DNA of 64,000 nucleotides, from positions 1-64,000 of the forward strand of contig NZ_LNQB01000061.1 of the NCBI RefSeq assembly GCF_001651875.1. The letters run 5' to 3'. Positions 38,463 through 45,627 of this stretch are shown here, in pieces. The translations under genes and the position numbers were made by a program. The notes below the pieces were generated by a model. It made no database searches and had not been told where the DNA came from. It saw only the letters and a program-made list of their open reading frames with translations. The DNA is from Sinorhizobium saheli. Its GTDB lineage: Bacteria; Pseudomonadota; Alphaproteobacteria; Rhizobiales; Rhizobiaceae. How positions within the stretch are numbered: position 1 is the stretch's first letter; each line of letters starts with the position of its first letter.

Positions 38463-40188
38463 TCAGGCACCATTTTCTGAGAGAGGCGAGGACCAATTTG
38501 AACTCCTTGTCCGTTTCGATGAACGAAGGCATCACGAAGTCGCGGGCGACTTCCTCCATCTCTCCAACGGATTTGAACCAAGCCTTCTTGTTGTCCTTGT
38601 TGCCACCGGCGGCATTTCCCAACGCCACCCGCGCCTCCGTCGACAGAGCTCCCTTGGCCAATTCGTCTCGCACCCGCGCGAGCGTCACGGCGTTCGTCGA
38701 ATGGCTCCTGAGCTGGGAATCCGCCTCCTCCTCGGAACGATCTTCAAGGGCACGGTCCAGGAGCGCGCCAACAGCATCCGCCGGCAGCGTCACGAACAGC
38801 TCGACTTCAAGCTTGTGGCCCTTGCGCCACTTGAAGATGGAGCCGCCGCCCAGCTCGAAGCTGGTCTCTTCGGCTATTGGTGGTTGATAGTCGTCGTCGC
38901 GGAATGTGGCCGTTCGGTAGCCCATCGATCGGAACGCCTCTGCACGCGACATGATGTTCGTGTACCCATTGGCACTGACAAGCGCGGTTCCGGCCGCGAA
39001 GAGCGACTTGCCGTTTCCCTTGTCGGAGAGGTACTGGTCCACGCCGCGCATGAAGCCGACCTCGCTTGCTCCCTCGCAGACAAGGACGGAATGGGCGAGG
39101 AATGCTTCCGGATAGAGACGTATCGTTCCCTGAAGGTCAGGATGATCGCCAACCCATCTCACTTCGTGTCGATTTCCGACCCGTCGCACAATGGAGATCT
39201 GCTCCGCGGCAAGCTCTCGGACGGCCACAGGAGAATGGCTGGTCAGGAACACCTGCAGGGACGGTTCCTTCTGCTTGGCGCCCAGGTTGTCGAGGAAACG
39301 TACAATGCGATGAGGCTCAAGCCCGTGCTCGAGTTCGTCGACAAGCAGGATTGCGGTCTCCGCTGCGTTCTTCTGCTGGAGCCCCGATATCATGAGGCGT
39401 GTCGAGCCGATCCCGAGCCGACGGAGAGGGATGCCATTCTCGTCGTGTAGAGAGATTGTACCAGCAGTCACTGAGACGGAGTGGGCCTCGAGCTCGGCTT
39501 TGGCTTTTGCCCCGACATCTATGCCGAGGCTGCCCGCGACTTCGGTCACGATCTCGAGTGCGTCGCCCAGCATTGCGTCTGCATCCTTGCCGAAGGACTT
39601 CCTCGCCTCCCGTGCCGCCGCCAGGAGCGCGGTCGAAGCGTCGGCGGTCTCGTCCGAAAGGCGGTTGAGGACAGAGCCTCGCTTCCAGGACAGATTATGG
39701 TCCGAAAGAGCGCCGATCCGCACGGGAGCCAGCCTCTCGCGATCCGACCATGACAGGTTGCGCGTCTGACCTGCGGCGCGCGCGCGATCGGAGATGAGCG
39801 ACCAAGTCGGCTCCAGATCACTCTCCACGGCGAGGTTGAGACAGAGCACGGTCTCCAGGCCGCTGCCGGGTTCGTCTTCGATCTTCTTCGCCGCTGCGTC
39901 GTATCCACGGAGATACAGGCCGTAGGTCTCGATGGACTTCAATTCTGGCCCGAGGTTTCCAAGGGTGAGAGTGATCTGGATCGGATCTTTGATGTCGAGG
40001 TTGTGGAAGTCGGCATCGGTGAACTGAGCAGTCCTTCGCGCACCCAGCGCCAGATCGATGGCATCAAGGATCGTGGATTTGCCGCTGTCTCCCGGTCCGA
40101 TCAGGCAGTTGATACCGGGCGTCGGATACCATTGGAGGTGCCTAATGCAGCGGAAGTTCTCAATCTCGACCAATCGTATAGTTGCCAT
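38455..40188 (-). CDS. gajA: Gabija OLD-family nuclease GajA
   Basis: 577 residues. ABC-type ATPase: Walker A GPGDSGKST (31-39), Walker B ILLVDELEHGLEP (280-292), H-loop TSHSP (316-320). TOPRIM nuclease: VLVCEGASEVGF with E372 and the DxD pair in FRDDDYQPP (D431/D433). This two-domain layout is GajA, a sequence-specific DNA-nicking enzyme that is inhibited by nucleotides and activated when they are depleted (family knowledge). GajB follows with an 8-bp overlap. RBS GAGG lies 8 nt before the ATG. Confidence 0.93.
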   Translation of the reverse strand: MATIRLVEIENFRCIRHLQWYPTPGINCLIGPGDSGKSTILDAIDLALGARRTAQFTDADFHNLDIKDPIQITLTLGNLGPELKSIETYGLYLRGYDAAAKKIEDEPGSGLETVLCLNLAVESDLEPTWSLISDRARAAGQTRNLSWSDRERLAPVRIGALSDHNLSWKRGSVLNRLSDETADASTALLAAAREARKSFGKDADAMLGDALEIVTEVAGSLGIDVGAKAKAELEAHSVSVTAGTISLHDENGIPLRRLGIGSTRLMISGLQQKNAAETAILLVDELEHGLEPHRIVRFLDNLGAKQKEPSLQVFLTSHSPVAVRELAAEQISIVRRVGNRHEVRWVGDHPDLQGTIRLYPEAFLAHSVLVCEGASEVGFMRGVDQYLSDKGNGKSLFAAGTALVSANGYTNIMSRAEAFRSMGYRTATFRDDDYQPPIAEETSFELGGGSIFKWRKGHKLEVELFVTLPADAVGALLDRALEDRSEEEADSQLRSHSTNAVTLARVRDELAKGALSTEARVALGNAAGGNKDNKKAWFKSVGEMEEVARDFVMPSFIETDKEFKLVLASLRKWCLNG

Positions 40189-40351
40189 TCATATGCCTCG
40201 GGAATCACATGCACTCGAAGAGAGTAATTCACGGCTGCCCGAGGGTCGGCAAGCAAGGGTATGTCTCCGCCCACAACGCAGAGTGGCTTCTTCTGAGGAA
40301 ATATCCGGCACGTGCACCGGGCTCCTCGGGAAGCTTGAAAGCGCCGTCTAG

Positions 40352-40489
40352 TCATCGATCGACGAATACAGCCGTTACTACAGATCGACGCTTTTCCAGA
40401 ATAGCTGCGAGGATTGCTTCAGGCGCGCTGTCGATCCGGACCCTACGGAATGGGGTAAGCAGGCGGATCTTGCTAGATTCCTCCTGCAT
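40352..40489 (-). CDS. Small basic ORF downstream of CBASS, 45 residues
   Basis: MQEESSKIRLLTPFRRVRID and on to VVTAVFVDR, with GAGAAGAAGG before the ATG. No family recognised. It may be the end of the decayed gene that begins at 40773 or an independent small gene. Positions 40189-40351 show nothing. Confidence 0.3.
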   Translation of the reverse strand: MQEESSKIRLLTPFRRVRIDSAPEAILAAILEKRRSVVTAVFVDR

Positions 40490-40773
40490 CGCCTTCTTCT
40501 CCTTCGTGCCGTGCTGGACCGAACCAGATGTTGCTCACCCTCCAGGCTTCGTACCAGTACAGCCACGTGCTTGCCCGTCTCGTTCTGATAAGCTTTCAAA
40601 CCAGGTCATCCGACCATCCCGCTGCCTGTACTTCAGCAGAGACGGAAAACGCGACCTGATTTGTGTATGGACGCTTGTCGTTCCATGTATGGAGCAGATA
40701 CCGCCAAATGCCAGACAATTCCCGATGCAAGTATCAGGGCGCCAAACAACGCCCGGATCTGAACCTTGTTCAT
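40490..40773 (-). pseudogene. Decayed membrane-anchored ORF after cap14
   Basis: ATG at 40773, 9 bp past the cap14 stop with GAGAGGACGG as RBS, encodes MNKVQIRALFGALILASGIV, a clear membrane anchor, and stops at 40633. Shifted frames continue plausible protein: VSAEVQAAGWSDDLV and then AYQNETGKHVAVLVRSLEGE. This pattern suggests a fifth CBASS-operon gene for a membrane protein that has lost its frame. The intact 46-residue peptide could still be made. Confidence 0.45.
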
Positions 40774-40782
40774 TCCGTCCTC

Positions 40783-41862
40783 TCACGTCCTGACGATCGA
40801 AGGTGCCGCAACGCCGGCAACGGGCATGCGGACGCCCCAGGGAAACTTCTTCGCGCCGTTCGCCTCGTACTGATAGACGACGACGCCGGGCAGATTGCGC
40901 TTGTCGTATCGCCGACCGAGATTGAATGCGACGCTGTTCTGGCAGGCCAGAAGGAGATGGATGGTGGTGACCCCCTTCGCCTCGAGAAGCTTCGCTGTGT
41001 CGAGAAGTTGCTGCGCGAGTGCGCTCTGCTTCGCCTGGGACCAGTGGGATGAGTTCAGGGCCGGAAGCGACATACGGACGACCGGCAGGTCGAATGTGGT
41101 GCCGATGTTCTCGTCCCTGACCTGATAGGATACCGAAACAGCGAGCACGACCTCTGGCGAACCCTGCACGGCGTCGAGGCCTTCAACGATGAAACGCTGA
41201 CCGTCGTCGTGGCTGTCGAGAGCTCGCCAGGACTCGCGTGTCCTGTCCCAGTCCATCACGACAATGCTGCCTTCGTCATCGAAGGCGACGCCCGTCAGAA
41301 AAGTCATCGGGACTGGCGTCAGGCCGCCGTAGACCATTGTGACGTCTTGCCGATCGTTCTGTCGTGCGTACTGCTGGACCGTCCGGCGCGCGGCGTCGAC
41401 CTCAGGCAGAAGCGCTTCTGGGTCGATGATGAAGCCATCTCTCTTCTGGCGGAGATCCAACGAGACGCCGAGGCGGTGACCGACGATGTCAGCCGGCACT
41501 GCGGCCGTAAGCGGCGAGCCATCGTCCTCGCGGAGACCGCGGCCTTCTATGACGATGACCTTCTTCCGATTCCGGAGCTCGTTCTCACGGGTGAAACGCT
41601 TCCATCCGACCACGAAGCAGAGGATGATCATCACGCTGAAGATCGTTACCAACGACCACTGAGCCCACTCGGGAATGATGTTGGTCGAGCCGATCTCTAA
41701 GGAGTATTCGCCGCGAAGTGTCGCCTTCACAAGCCAGTTTCCACCGAGCAAGGCCACGAGAACAGCAGAGCAAAAGCCGGCAAATCTGACCTCGAATCCA
41801 TTCGGCCTGAAGAGGTATCTTATGAATTCGCGCAAGGCCCAATCCGCAGTCTCTCGGTACAT
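40783..41862 (-). CDS. cap14: CBASS effector Cap14: two transmembrane helices plus SAVED
   Basis: 359 residues from MYRETADWALREFIRYLF (GGAGGACTG before the ATG, 5 bp after cap3). Two membrane helices, about residues 27-45 and 66-87. The soluble rest ends with SAVED-domain sequence: DVTMVYGGLTPVPMTFL, VVLAVSVSYQV, then IHLLLACQNSVAFNLGRRYD. SAVED binds the cyclic nucleotide; oligomerisation is thought to make the helices disrupt the inner membrane and kill the infected cell. A frameshifted copy of its C-terminus lies at 35947-36081. Confidence 0.9.
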   Translation of the reverse strand: MYRETADWALREFIRYLFRPNGFEVRFAGFCSAVLVALLGGNWLVKATLRGEYSLEIGSTNIIPEWAQWSLVTIFSVMIILCFVVGWKRFTRENELRNRKKVIVIEGRGLREDDGSPLTAAVPADIVGHRLGVSLDLRQKRDGFIIDPEALLPEVDAARRTVQQYARQNDRQDVTMVYGGLTPVPMTFLTGVAFDDEGSIVVMDWDRTRESWRALDSHDDGQRFIVEGLDAVQGSPEVVLAVSVSYQVRDENIGTTFDLPVVRMSLPALNSSHWSQAKQSALAQQLLDTAKLLEAKGVTTIHLLLACQNSVAFNLGRRYDKRNLPGVVVYQYEANGAKKFPWGVRMPVAGVAAPSIVRT

Positions 41863-41867
41863 GCTTT

Positions 41868-42335
41868 TCAGTCCTCCGCTCTGATCTTTACGGGTTCGGG
41901 AGCGCACCCGCGCTGATGGAAGGTAGACGTTGCGACAAACTCCATCGGCGAATCCGAGCGCACGACCAGGAGGACCGCGAAGGAAATATCGCGCTCGCCA
42001 TTTACGAGTTCCTCCATCGATTCCAGATCGGTGATGCTGGGAAGGATTGGAAGACGCGGATGCGAATGCCATTCGCCGACGTAGTTGTAGGTCTCGTAGT
42101 CACGTCCTGTTCGCTCGAAGAACGCCTGCAGGAACGCGTTGTGATATGTGTGATCACGAACGAAATGCGCCCGCTCTCCTGAGACCTCGTCGATCGAGAA
42201 ATCAACAACCTTGAAGATCCCCGGTTCGATCTGGCGAGCCATCAGGACTCCGCCGATTTCGCGCTGTTCCGCTCGGGCGAGAGCGCTCATCATCCTGAGC
42301 CGGATGGGTTTAGGAAGAACCAGTTGTACAGTCAC
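41868..42335 (-). CDS. cap3: CBASS Cap3, JAB/JAMM isopeptidase
   Basis: 155 residues with a GTG start overlapping the cap2 stop (GTGA). JAMM zinc site: E27 (REIGGVL), H90 and H92 (EWHSHPRLP), S100 and D103 (LPSITDLES). Cap3 removes the covalent conjugates that Cap2 attaches to the C-terminus of the CD-NTase, tuning its activity. Located between cap2 and the effector in a compact operon. Confidence 0.92.
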   Translation of the reverse strand: MTVQLVLPKPIRLRMMSALARAEQREIGGVLMARQIEPGIFKVVDFSIDEVSGERAHFVRDHTYHNAFLQAFFERTGRDYETYNYVGEWHSHPRLPILPSITDLESMEELVNGERDISFAVLLVVRSDSPMEFVATSTFHQRGCAPEPVKIRAED

Positions 42336-44047
42336 CGGACGTCCTCGCCCGCGAGCTCCGCCATGAGTCCGCCGATGACGTCGCTCGATGCCGAGCCTGT
42401 GTCGACTTCCCACGGGCCCAGGGTGCGAAGGTGGATTGGCCATGTGTCGAACGGCGCTTCGAATATCCAGGCCTTCTTCAAACCGATGACGTAGGCGGAG
42501 AAAGGAAACGCGGTTTCCCCGCCTTCGAGAATATCGATCGCGAAGCGAGTCGCATGAGCCGCGATTACGGCCACGTCGGCGTCGTCCGCGACGAAGGGCG
42601 GCCCTTCGTCCGGGTTTGCCTCATACCGACCTTTTGGAGCGGCTTCCCAAGGCTTGTTGTGATCCTCGCACCACGTCGAAATCTGGTTTCGAGCTTCCAA
42701 TGGTGGCGGATCGGTTTCGGGTCTAACCCGTGCCACGATCCCGCCGATGCCTCCGCCGAACACCTCGGCCCAAACCATCGGCTTGCGATTTCGCTTCGAC
42801 GCGCCGGCGCAAAGATTGAACGACGTAGGATCCGCAGTGGCATCGATGATAAGATCGCAGTCTCCGATCAGCTCGATGGTGGCGTCCATGGCTATGGCGG
42901 AAGTCTGGCCACCGAGGGCCACCTTGCGAGTCACGACGTCGGCATCCGCTACGATCTGCTGGATCCTGTCGGAGAGCGCATCGACCTTATGCCATCCGAT
43001 GGCCAGGGCGTCGAGTTCGTTGCGCACGAGGTTGCCCGTGAGGAACACGTCTTCGTCGACGAGCAAAAACCTTCGTACGCCTGATCGGGCGAGCGACGCG
43101 CCGATCTTGGACCCGATCGATCCACACCCGACGATCGCCACGCTTTTGGTGGAGATCTCGTCCCTACTCGAGGCAGACCGCTTTGCGAGCTCGCCTTCTT
43201 CGATAATCCGATAAGGGACCAGAAGCGGCAATCCGTTTCTGCTCCATTGAATGTCGTAGGCCGTGTGCCGCCCACCTTCTTCCAAGACAATCAGGAAAGG
43301 AAGTTCCTGATTCCCGATCAGCGGCGCCAGGTCCGGAAGCAACTTCGACAGGTCGTCGATCTCGCCTCCGCCATGTTGTGCCAGCGCGCTCATGTCCTGG
43401 CGGGTGCGCAGGAGATATCCCGTCCGCGTTCCTGCGTTTTTAAGTACTGGTTGCGGCGAGACCCACAGTTCGTTGCCAGGCGCACCGATCGTCGTAAGAT
43501 GTGCAACTCGGTTGGTATGCCGTGCGGTCATCGCCAGAGAGATCTTGACCACCATTTCGGAAAGGTGCCCCTCAAGCGAGGCCCAGGCGCCTTTCGGCAC
43601 CATAAGACGCCAGGTTTCAAACCTTAGTTCGGCTGCAAGAGAAGTCCGGTGATCCGACGGCACGGCACCCGTCCTGCCATCCGGTGGGCGCTCGGCGGCG
43701 ATGAGTCCGTAAGCACTCTCCACCATCATCGCACCGGTGACCGCCGCGTCCCAATTGTCAGGCCGCCACTGGAGGCAAAGCTCCCCGCCTGCGCCATATT
43801 GGTGGTCCGATAGCCGACGTTCGTCGTGGGGCATGACGATCGGAGGGGTGTCCGGGAAGTTGATCGGATAGATGACGGCAAGCGGGAACTTCTCCCCACG
43901 GTGCGCCACCTCGACGTCGACGCAGAGCTGCAGGTTGTCGAGAAAGCGAACGCGCACGCTTGTAAGCCAGTCGTTCTCCTCCTGGAGAGCGACAAGCGAA
44001 GCCTTTTCCAGTCGGGCGCGTGCCTCGTCGATCAGCCACCAGATCAT
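42332..44047 (-). CDS. cap2: CBASS Cap2, fused E2-E1 ubiquitin-transfer-like enzyme
   Basis: 571 residues. N-terminal E2-like domain with catalytic C91 in GGELCLQWRPDNW. C-terminal E1/ThiF domain: Rossmann ATP site AIVGCGSIGSKIG (304-316), LVDEDVFLTGNLVRNELDA, and a candidate E1 cysteine C460 (ISTWCEDHN). Cap2 conjugates the CD-NTase C-terminus to cellular targets and primes it (family knowledge). Start overlaps the CD-NTase stop as ATGA. Its presence with Cap3 defines type II CBASS. Confidence 0.93.
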   Translation of the reverse strand: MIWWLIDEARARLEKASLVALQEENDWLTSVRVRFLDNLQLCVDVEVAHRGEKFPLAVIYPINFPDTPPIVMPHDERRLSDHQYGAGGELCLQWRPDNWDAAVTGAMMVESAYGLIAAERPPDGRTGAVPSDHRTSLAAELRFETWRLMVPKGAWASLEGHLSEMVVKISLAMTARHTNRVAHLTTIGAPGNELWVSPQPVLKNAGTRTGYLLRTRQDMSALAQHGGGEIDDLSKLLPDLAPLIGNQELPFLIVLEEGGRHTAYDIQWSRNGLPLLVPYRIIEEGELAKRSASSRDEISTKSVAIVGCGSIGSKIGASLARSGVRRFLLVDEDVFLTGNLVRNELDALAIGWHKVDALSDRIQQIVADADVVTRKVALGGQTSAIAMDATIELIGDCDLIIDATADPTSFNLCAGASKRNRKPMVWAEVFGGGIGGIVARVRPETDPPPLEARNQISTWCEDHNKPWEAAPKGRYEANPDEGPPFVADDADVAVIAAHATRFAIDILEGGETAFPFSAYVIGLKKAWIFEAPFDTWPIHLRTLGPWEVDTGSASSDVIGGLMAELAGEDVR

Positions 44048-45267
44048 GCGTACCCCTGAGGCTTCGTCGGCTGCCGGGCTGCATTCGCGAAGCTTGGCGC
44101 CGTTGTCCCCGCCGCGCCGGCCGAAGCCCCGCTTGCAGCGCGGAGAAGACGATTACCGCCCGTCAGGCGATCCACCGCCTTTGTCGAAAGCCGGTAGCCC
44201 ATTCGAGGAGTTAGAGCATCCGCCATTTCCTGGAAGGAAACCGCCTGAGCTGCTGCGTTGAAGTCGGCTCGGGCGGTGTGGAGCCACCTGAAAAATGCCT
44301 CCGCCTTTTCGGGTTCCGCCTGCCACTTGTCGGCAAAGTTTTCATAGGGGTCGGTAGGATTGGCGATGACGTATTTCTGTCCGTCATGCCGGATGAACTG
44401 ATCCATGCGCTGGAGGATCGCAAACAGCGCGCCGGAAATCGTTTCCTGACCTTCGTAAGCATGTGCGGCCAGTGTGGTGATGATGACGGAGATCGGACGG
44501 GTGTCAGGCTCGCGTGCGAACATGTTGTCCCTGTGCCGCTTCAGGATCATGATCGCCGATTGCAGAGGTGTCTTCACCTTGAAGTCGGGGATGTCTTCCA
44601 CGCTCGCTCGGAAACCCTGACGATTGAGGGCTTCGGCTTTCGCCCGCTTACGGCGAACGAGAACCTCGGCCTGTCGAGACGCGAACCAGTTCGAGTAGCC
44701 CTTCGGGTTCGATCGTGGCCAGAAATCCGTCCTCTCCTTATAGTTCGGGAGACGGCGGTCGGTAATCGAGATGGCCGTCTCGGACCAGCGAGCGTCGTGC
44801 ATGATGGCGTTGAGCAGGCGTTTCTGCTCGGCGGCATTTGGCAGAGCTGGGACGATGTCCATGTGAAATTGCGCGCCGTCCGCATAGTCGAGGATCCAGC
44901 AGCGGTTTCCCTCGCGCACCGGCTTCGTCATGCCCTTGGCGTCATGATAGGACCTTACCTCAGCGTCTAGCATTTGCTTTAGCGCGAACTGCGATAGGTG
45001 TTCCTTGGTGAGAAGGCGGAACTCGCAAACCGAATCGACGTCGTATTCCTCGTCTTCAGTGAGTGGGCGAATGGCCGTTCCGAGCCTGAAGGATCCTTGG
45101 CAATAGACTTGAGGGTCGAAGAGACGAACCGAACTCTCCTCGCGATGCAGCCATTCGCCGAAAGACTTGAAGCTTCGGTCCGCCTGTTCGTAGCGGTGCT
45201 CGGGTATCTCGAGCTCGGCGATCACCGCTTCGAGAAATGCTTCGATCGTATTGACATGCACGTTCAT
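44044..45267 (-). CDS. cdn: CBASS cGAS/DncV-like nucleotidyltransferase (CD-NTase)
   Basis: 407 residues from MNVHVNTIEAFLEAVIAELE (GCGAGG upstream; an earlier in-frame ATG at 45342 is less likely). Nucleotidyltransferase core: GSFRLGTAI (58-66), metal ligands D76 and D78 (EYDVDSV) and D137 (QFHMDIVP). It makes the cyclic di- or trinucleotide that activates Cap14; the product cannot be told from sequence. The C-terminal tail ends in small residues and KPQGYA, the part modified by Cap2 in such systems. First gene of CBASS and the last gene before the right end of the element. Confidence 0.93.
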   Translation of the reverse strand: MNVHVNTIEAFLEAVIAELEIPEHRYEQADRSFKSFGEWLHREESSVRLFDPQVYCQGSFRLGTAIRPLTEDEEYDVDSVCEFRLLTKEHLSQFALKQMLDAEVRSYHDAKGMTKPVREGNRCWILDYADGAQFHMDIVPALPNAAEQKRLLNAIMHDARWSETAISITDRRLPNYKERTDFWPRSNPKGYSNWFASRQAEVLVRRKRAKAEALNRQGFRASVEDIPDFKVKTPLQSAIMILKRHRDNMFAREPDTRPISVIITTLAAHAYEGQETISGALFAILQRMDQFIRHDGQKYVIANPTDPYENFADKWQAEPEKAEAFFRWLHTARADFNAAAQAVSFQEMADALTPRMGYRLSTKAVDRLTGGNRLLRAASGASAGAAGTTAPSFANAARQPTKPQGYA

Positions 45268-45347
45268 GACTTCGACCTCGCTACTACGCGTGAACTGTTC
45301 GGGTGATTCCAACCCATGCGCTTGTTTCGTGTTTTGTTCCACTTACC

Positions 45348-45376
45348 ACTTTCAGGCGGGCAAGCCGCCTGAAAGT
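45348..45376. other. Perfect 12-bp hairpin between CBASS and the transposon end
   Basis: ACTTTCAGGCGG-GCAAG-CCGCCTGAAAGT, a symmetrical stem-loop 81 bp upstream of the preferred cdn start. No T tract follows on the minus strand, so it is a poor intrinsic terminator for incoming nrdJ transcripts; it could instead be an operator or mRNA structure controlling CBASS. Confidence 0.6.
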
Positions 45377-45564
45377 CATTTCTTCTGCTATCATCGAAGG
45401 TTTCTCAGCAGGCAGATGCGCCTTTAAGACCTTCGTTTCTTGCCTCGTGGGCGGCTATTGGCCGGAAGAATCCAACCAATAACTGCCTGTCGATATTCAG
45501 ACCGGACGCGATAACCGAAGCTGCCGGGAGACTTCTTGATCAGCGGTCTAAATCGCTGATTTAA

Positions 45565-45607
45565 TGACATTCCAATGGCGCAGTGACAAACCTAGTGGCG
45601 CGGCACA
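45565..45607. repeat. Right transposon end with two TnsB-like repeats
   Basis: The reverse complement starts TGTGCCGCGCCACTAGGTTT, identical to the left terminus over 20 bp. Motif copies: 45584-45601 (GCGCCACTAGGTTTGTCA on the minus strand) and 45565-45581 (GCGCCATTGGAATGTCA), separated by only 2 bp. The two ends are thus asymmetric: the left end has a 49-bp gap between sites 1 and 2. Confidence 0.88.
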
Positions 45608-45612
45608 ATAAT
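45608..45612. repeat. Right target-site duplication ATAAT
   Basis: Copy of the pentamer at 9396-9400, directly after GGCACA. It lies 15 bp from the stop codon of nrdJ (45628-45630). Confidence 0.93.
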
Positions 45613-45627
45613 AGCCGGTTCTCCTAC

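Larger units (their letters stand above)
9401..45607. mobile_element. Tn7-like transposon carrying a defence island, 36,207 bp
   Basis: Both borders are visible: a 5-bp duplication (ATAAT), TGT...ACA termini and a perfect 20-bp terminal inverted repeat, TGTGCCGCGCCACTAGGTTT. Sub-terminal repeats lie at each end. It encodes tnsA, tnsB, tnsC and a long TniQ, in that order on the minus strand. Cargo includes Gabija, type II CBASS, a methylase/Vsr/GHKL/AAA-M41 cluster, toxin-antitoxin-like genes and several unknown genes. Insertion lies 20 bp beyond the stop codon of nrdJ, with the CBASS end next to nrdJ. No second transposon or CRISPR array was seen inside, so this looks like a single insertion. 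Confidence 0.95.

Noticed and set aside
9401..45607. CRISPR array or Cas genes, as in CRISPR-associated Tn7 elements
   Set aside because: No regularly spaced repeats and no Cas protein; targeting is better explained by the long TniQ.
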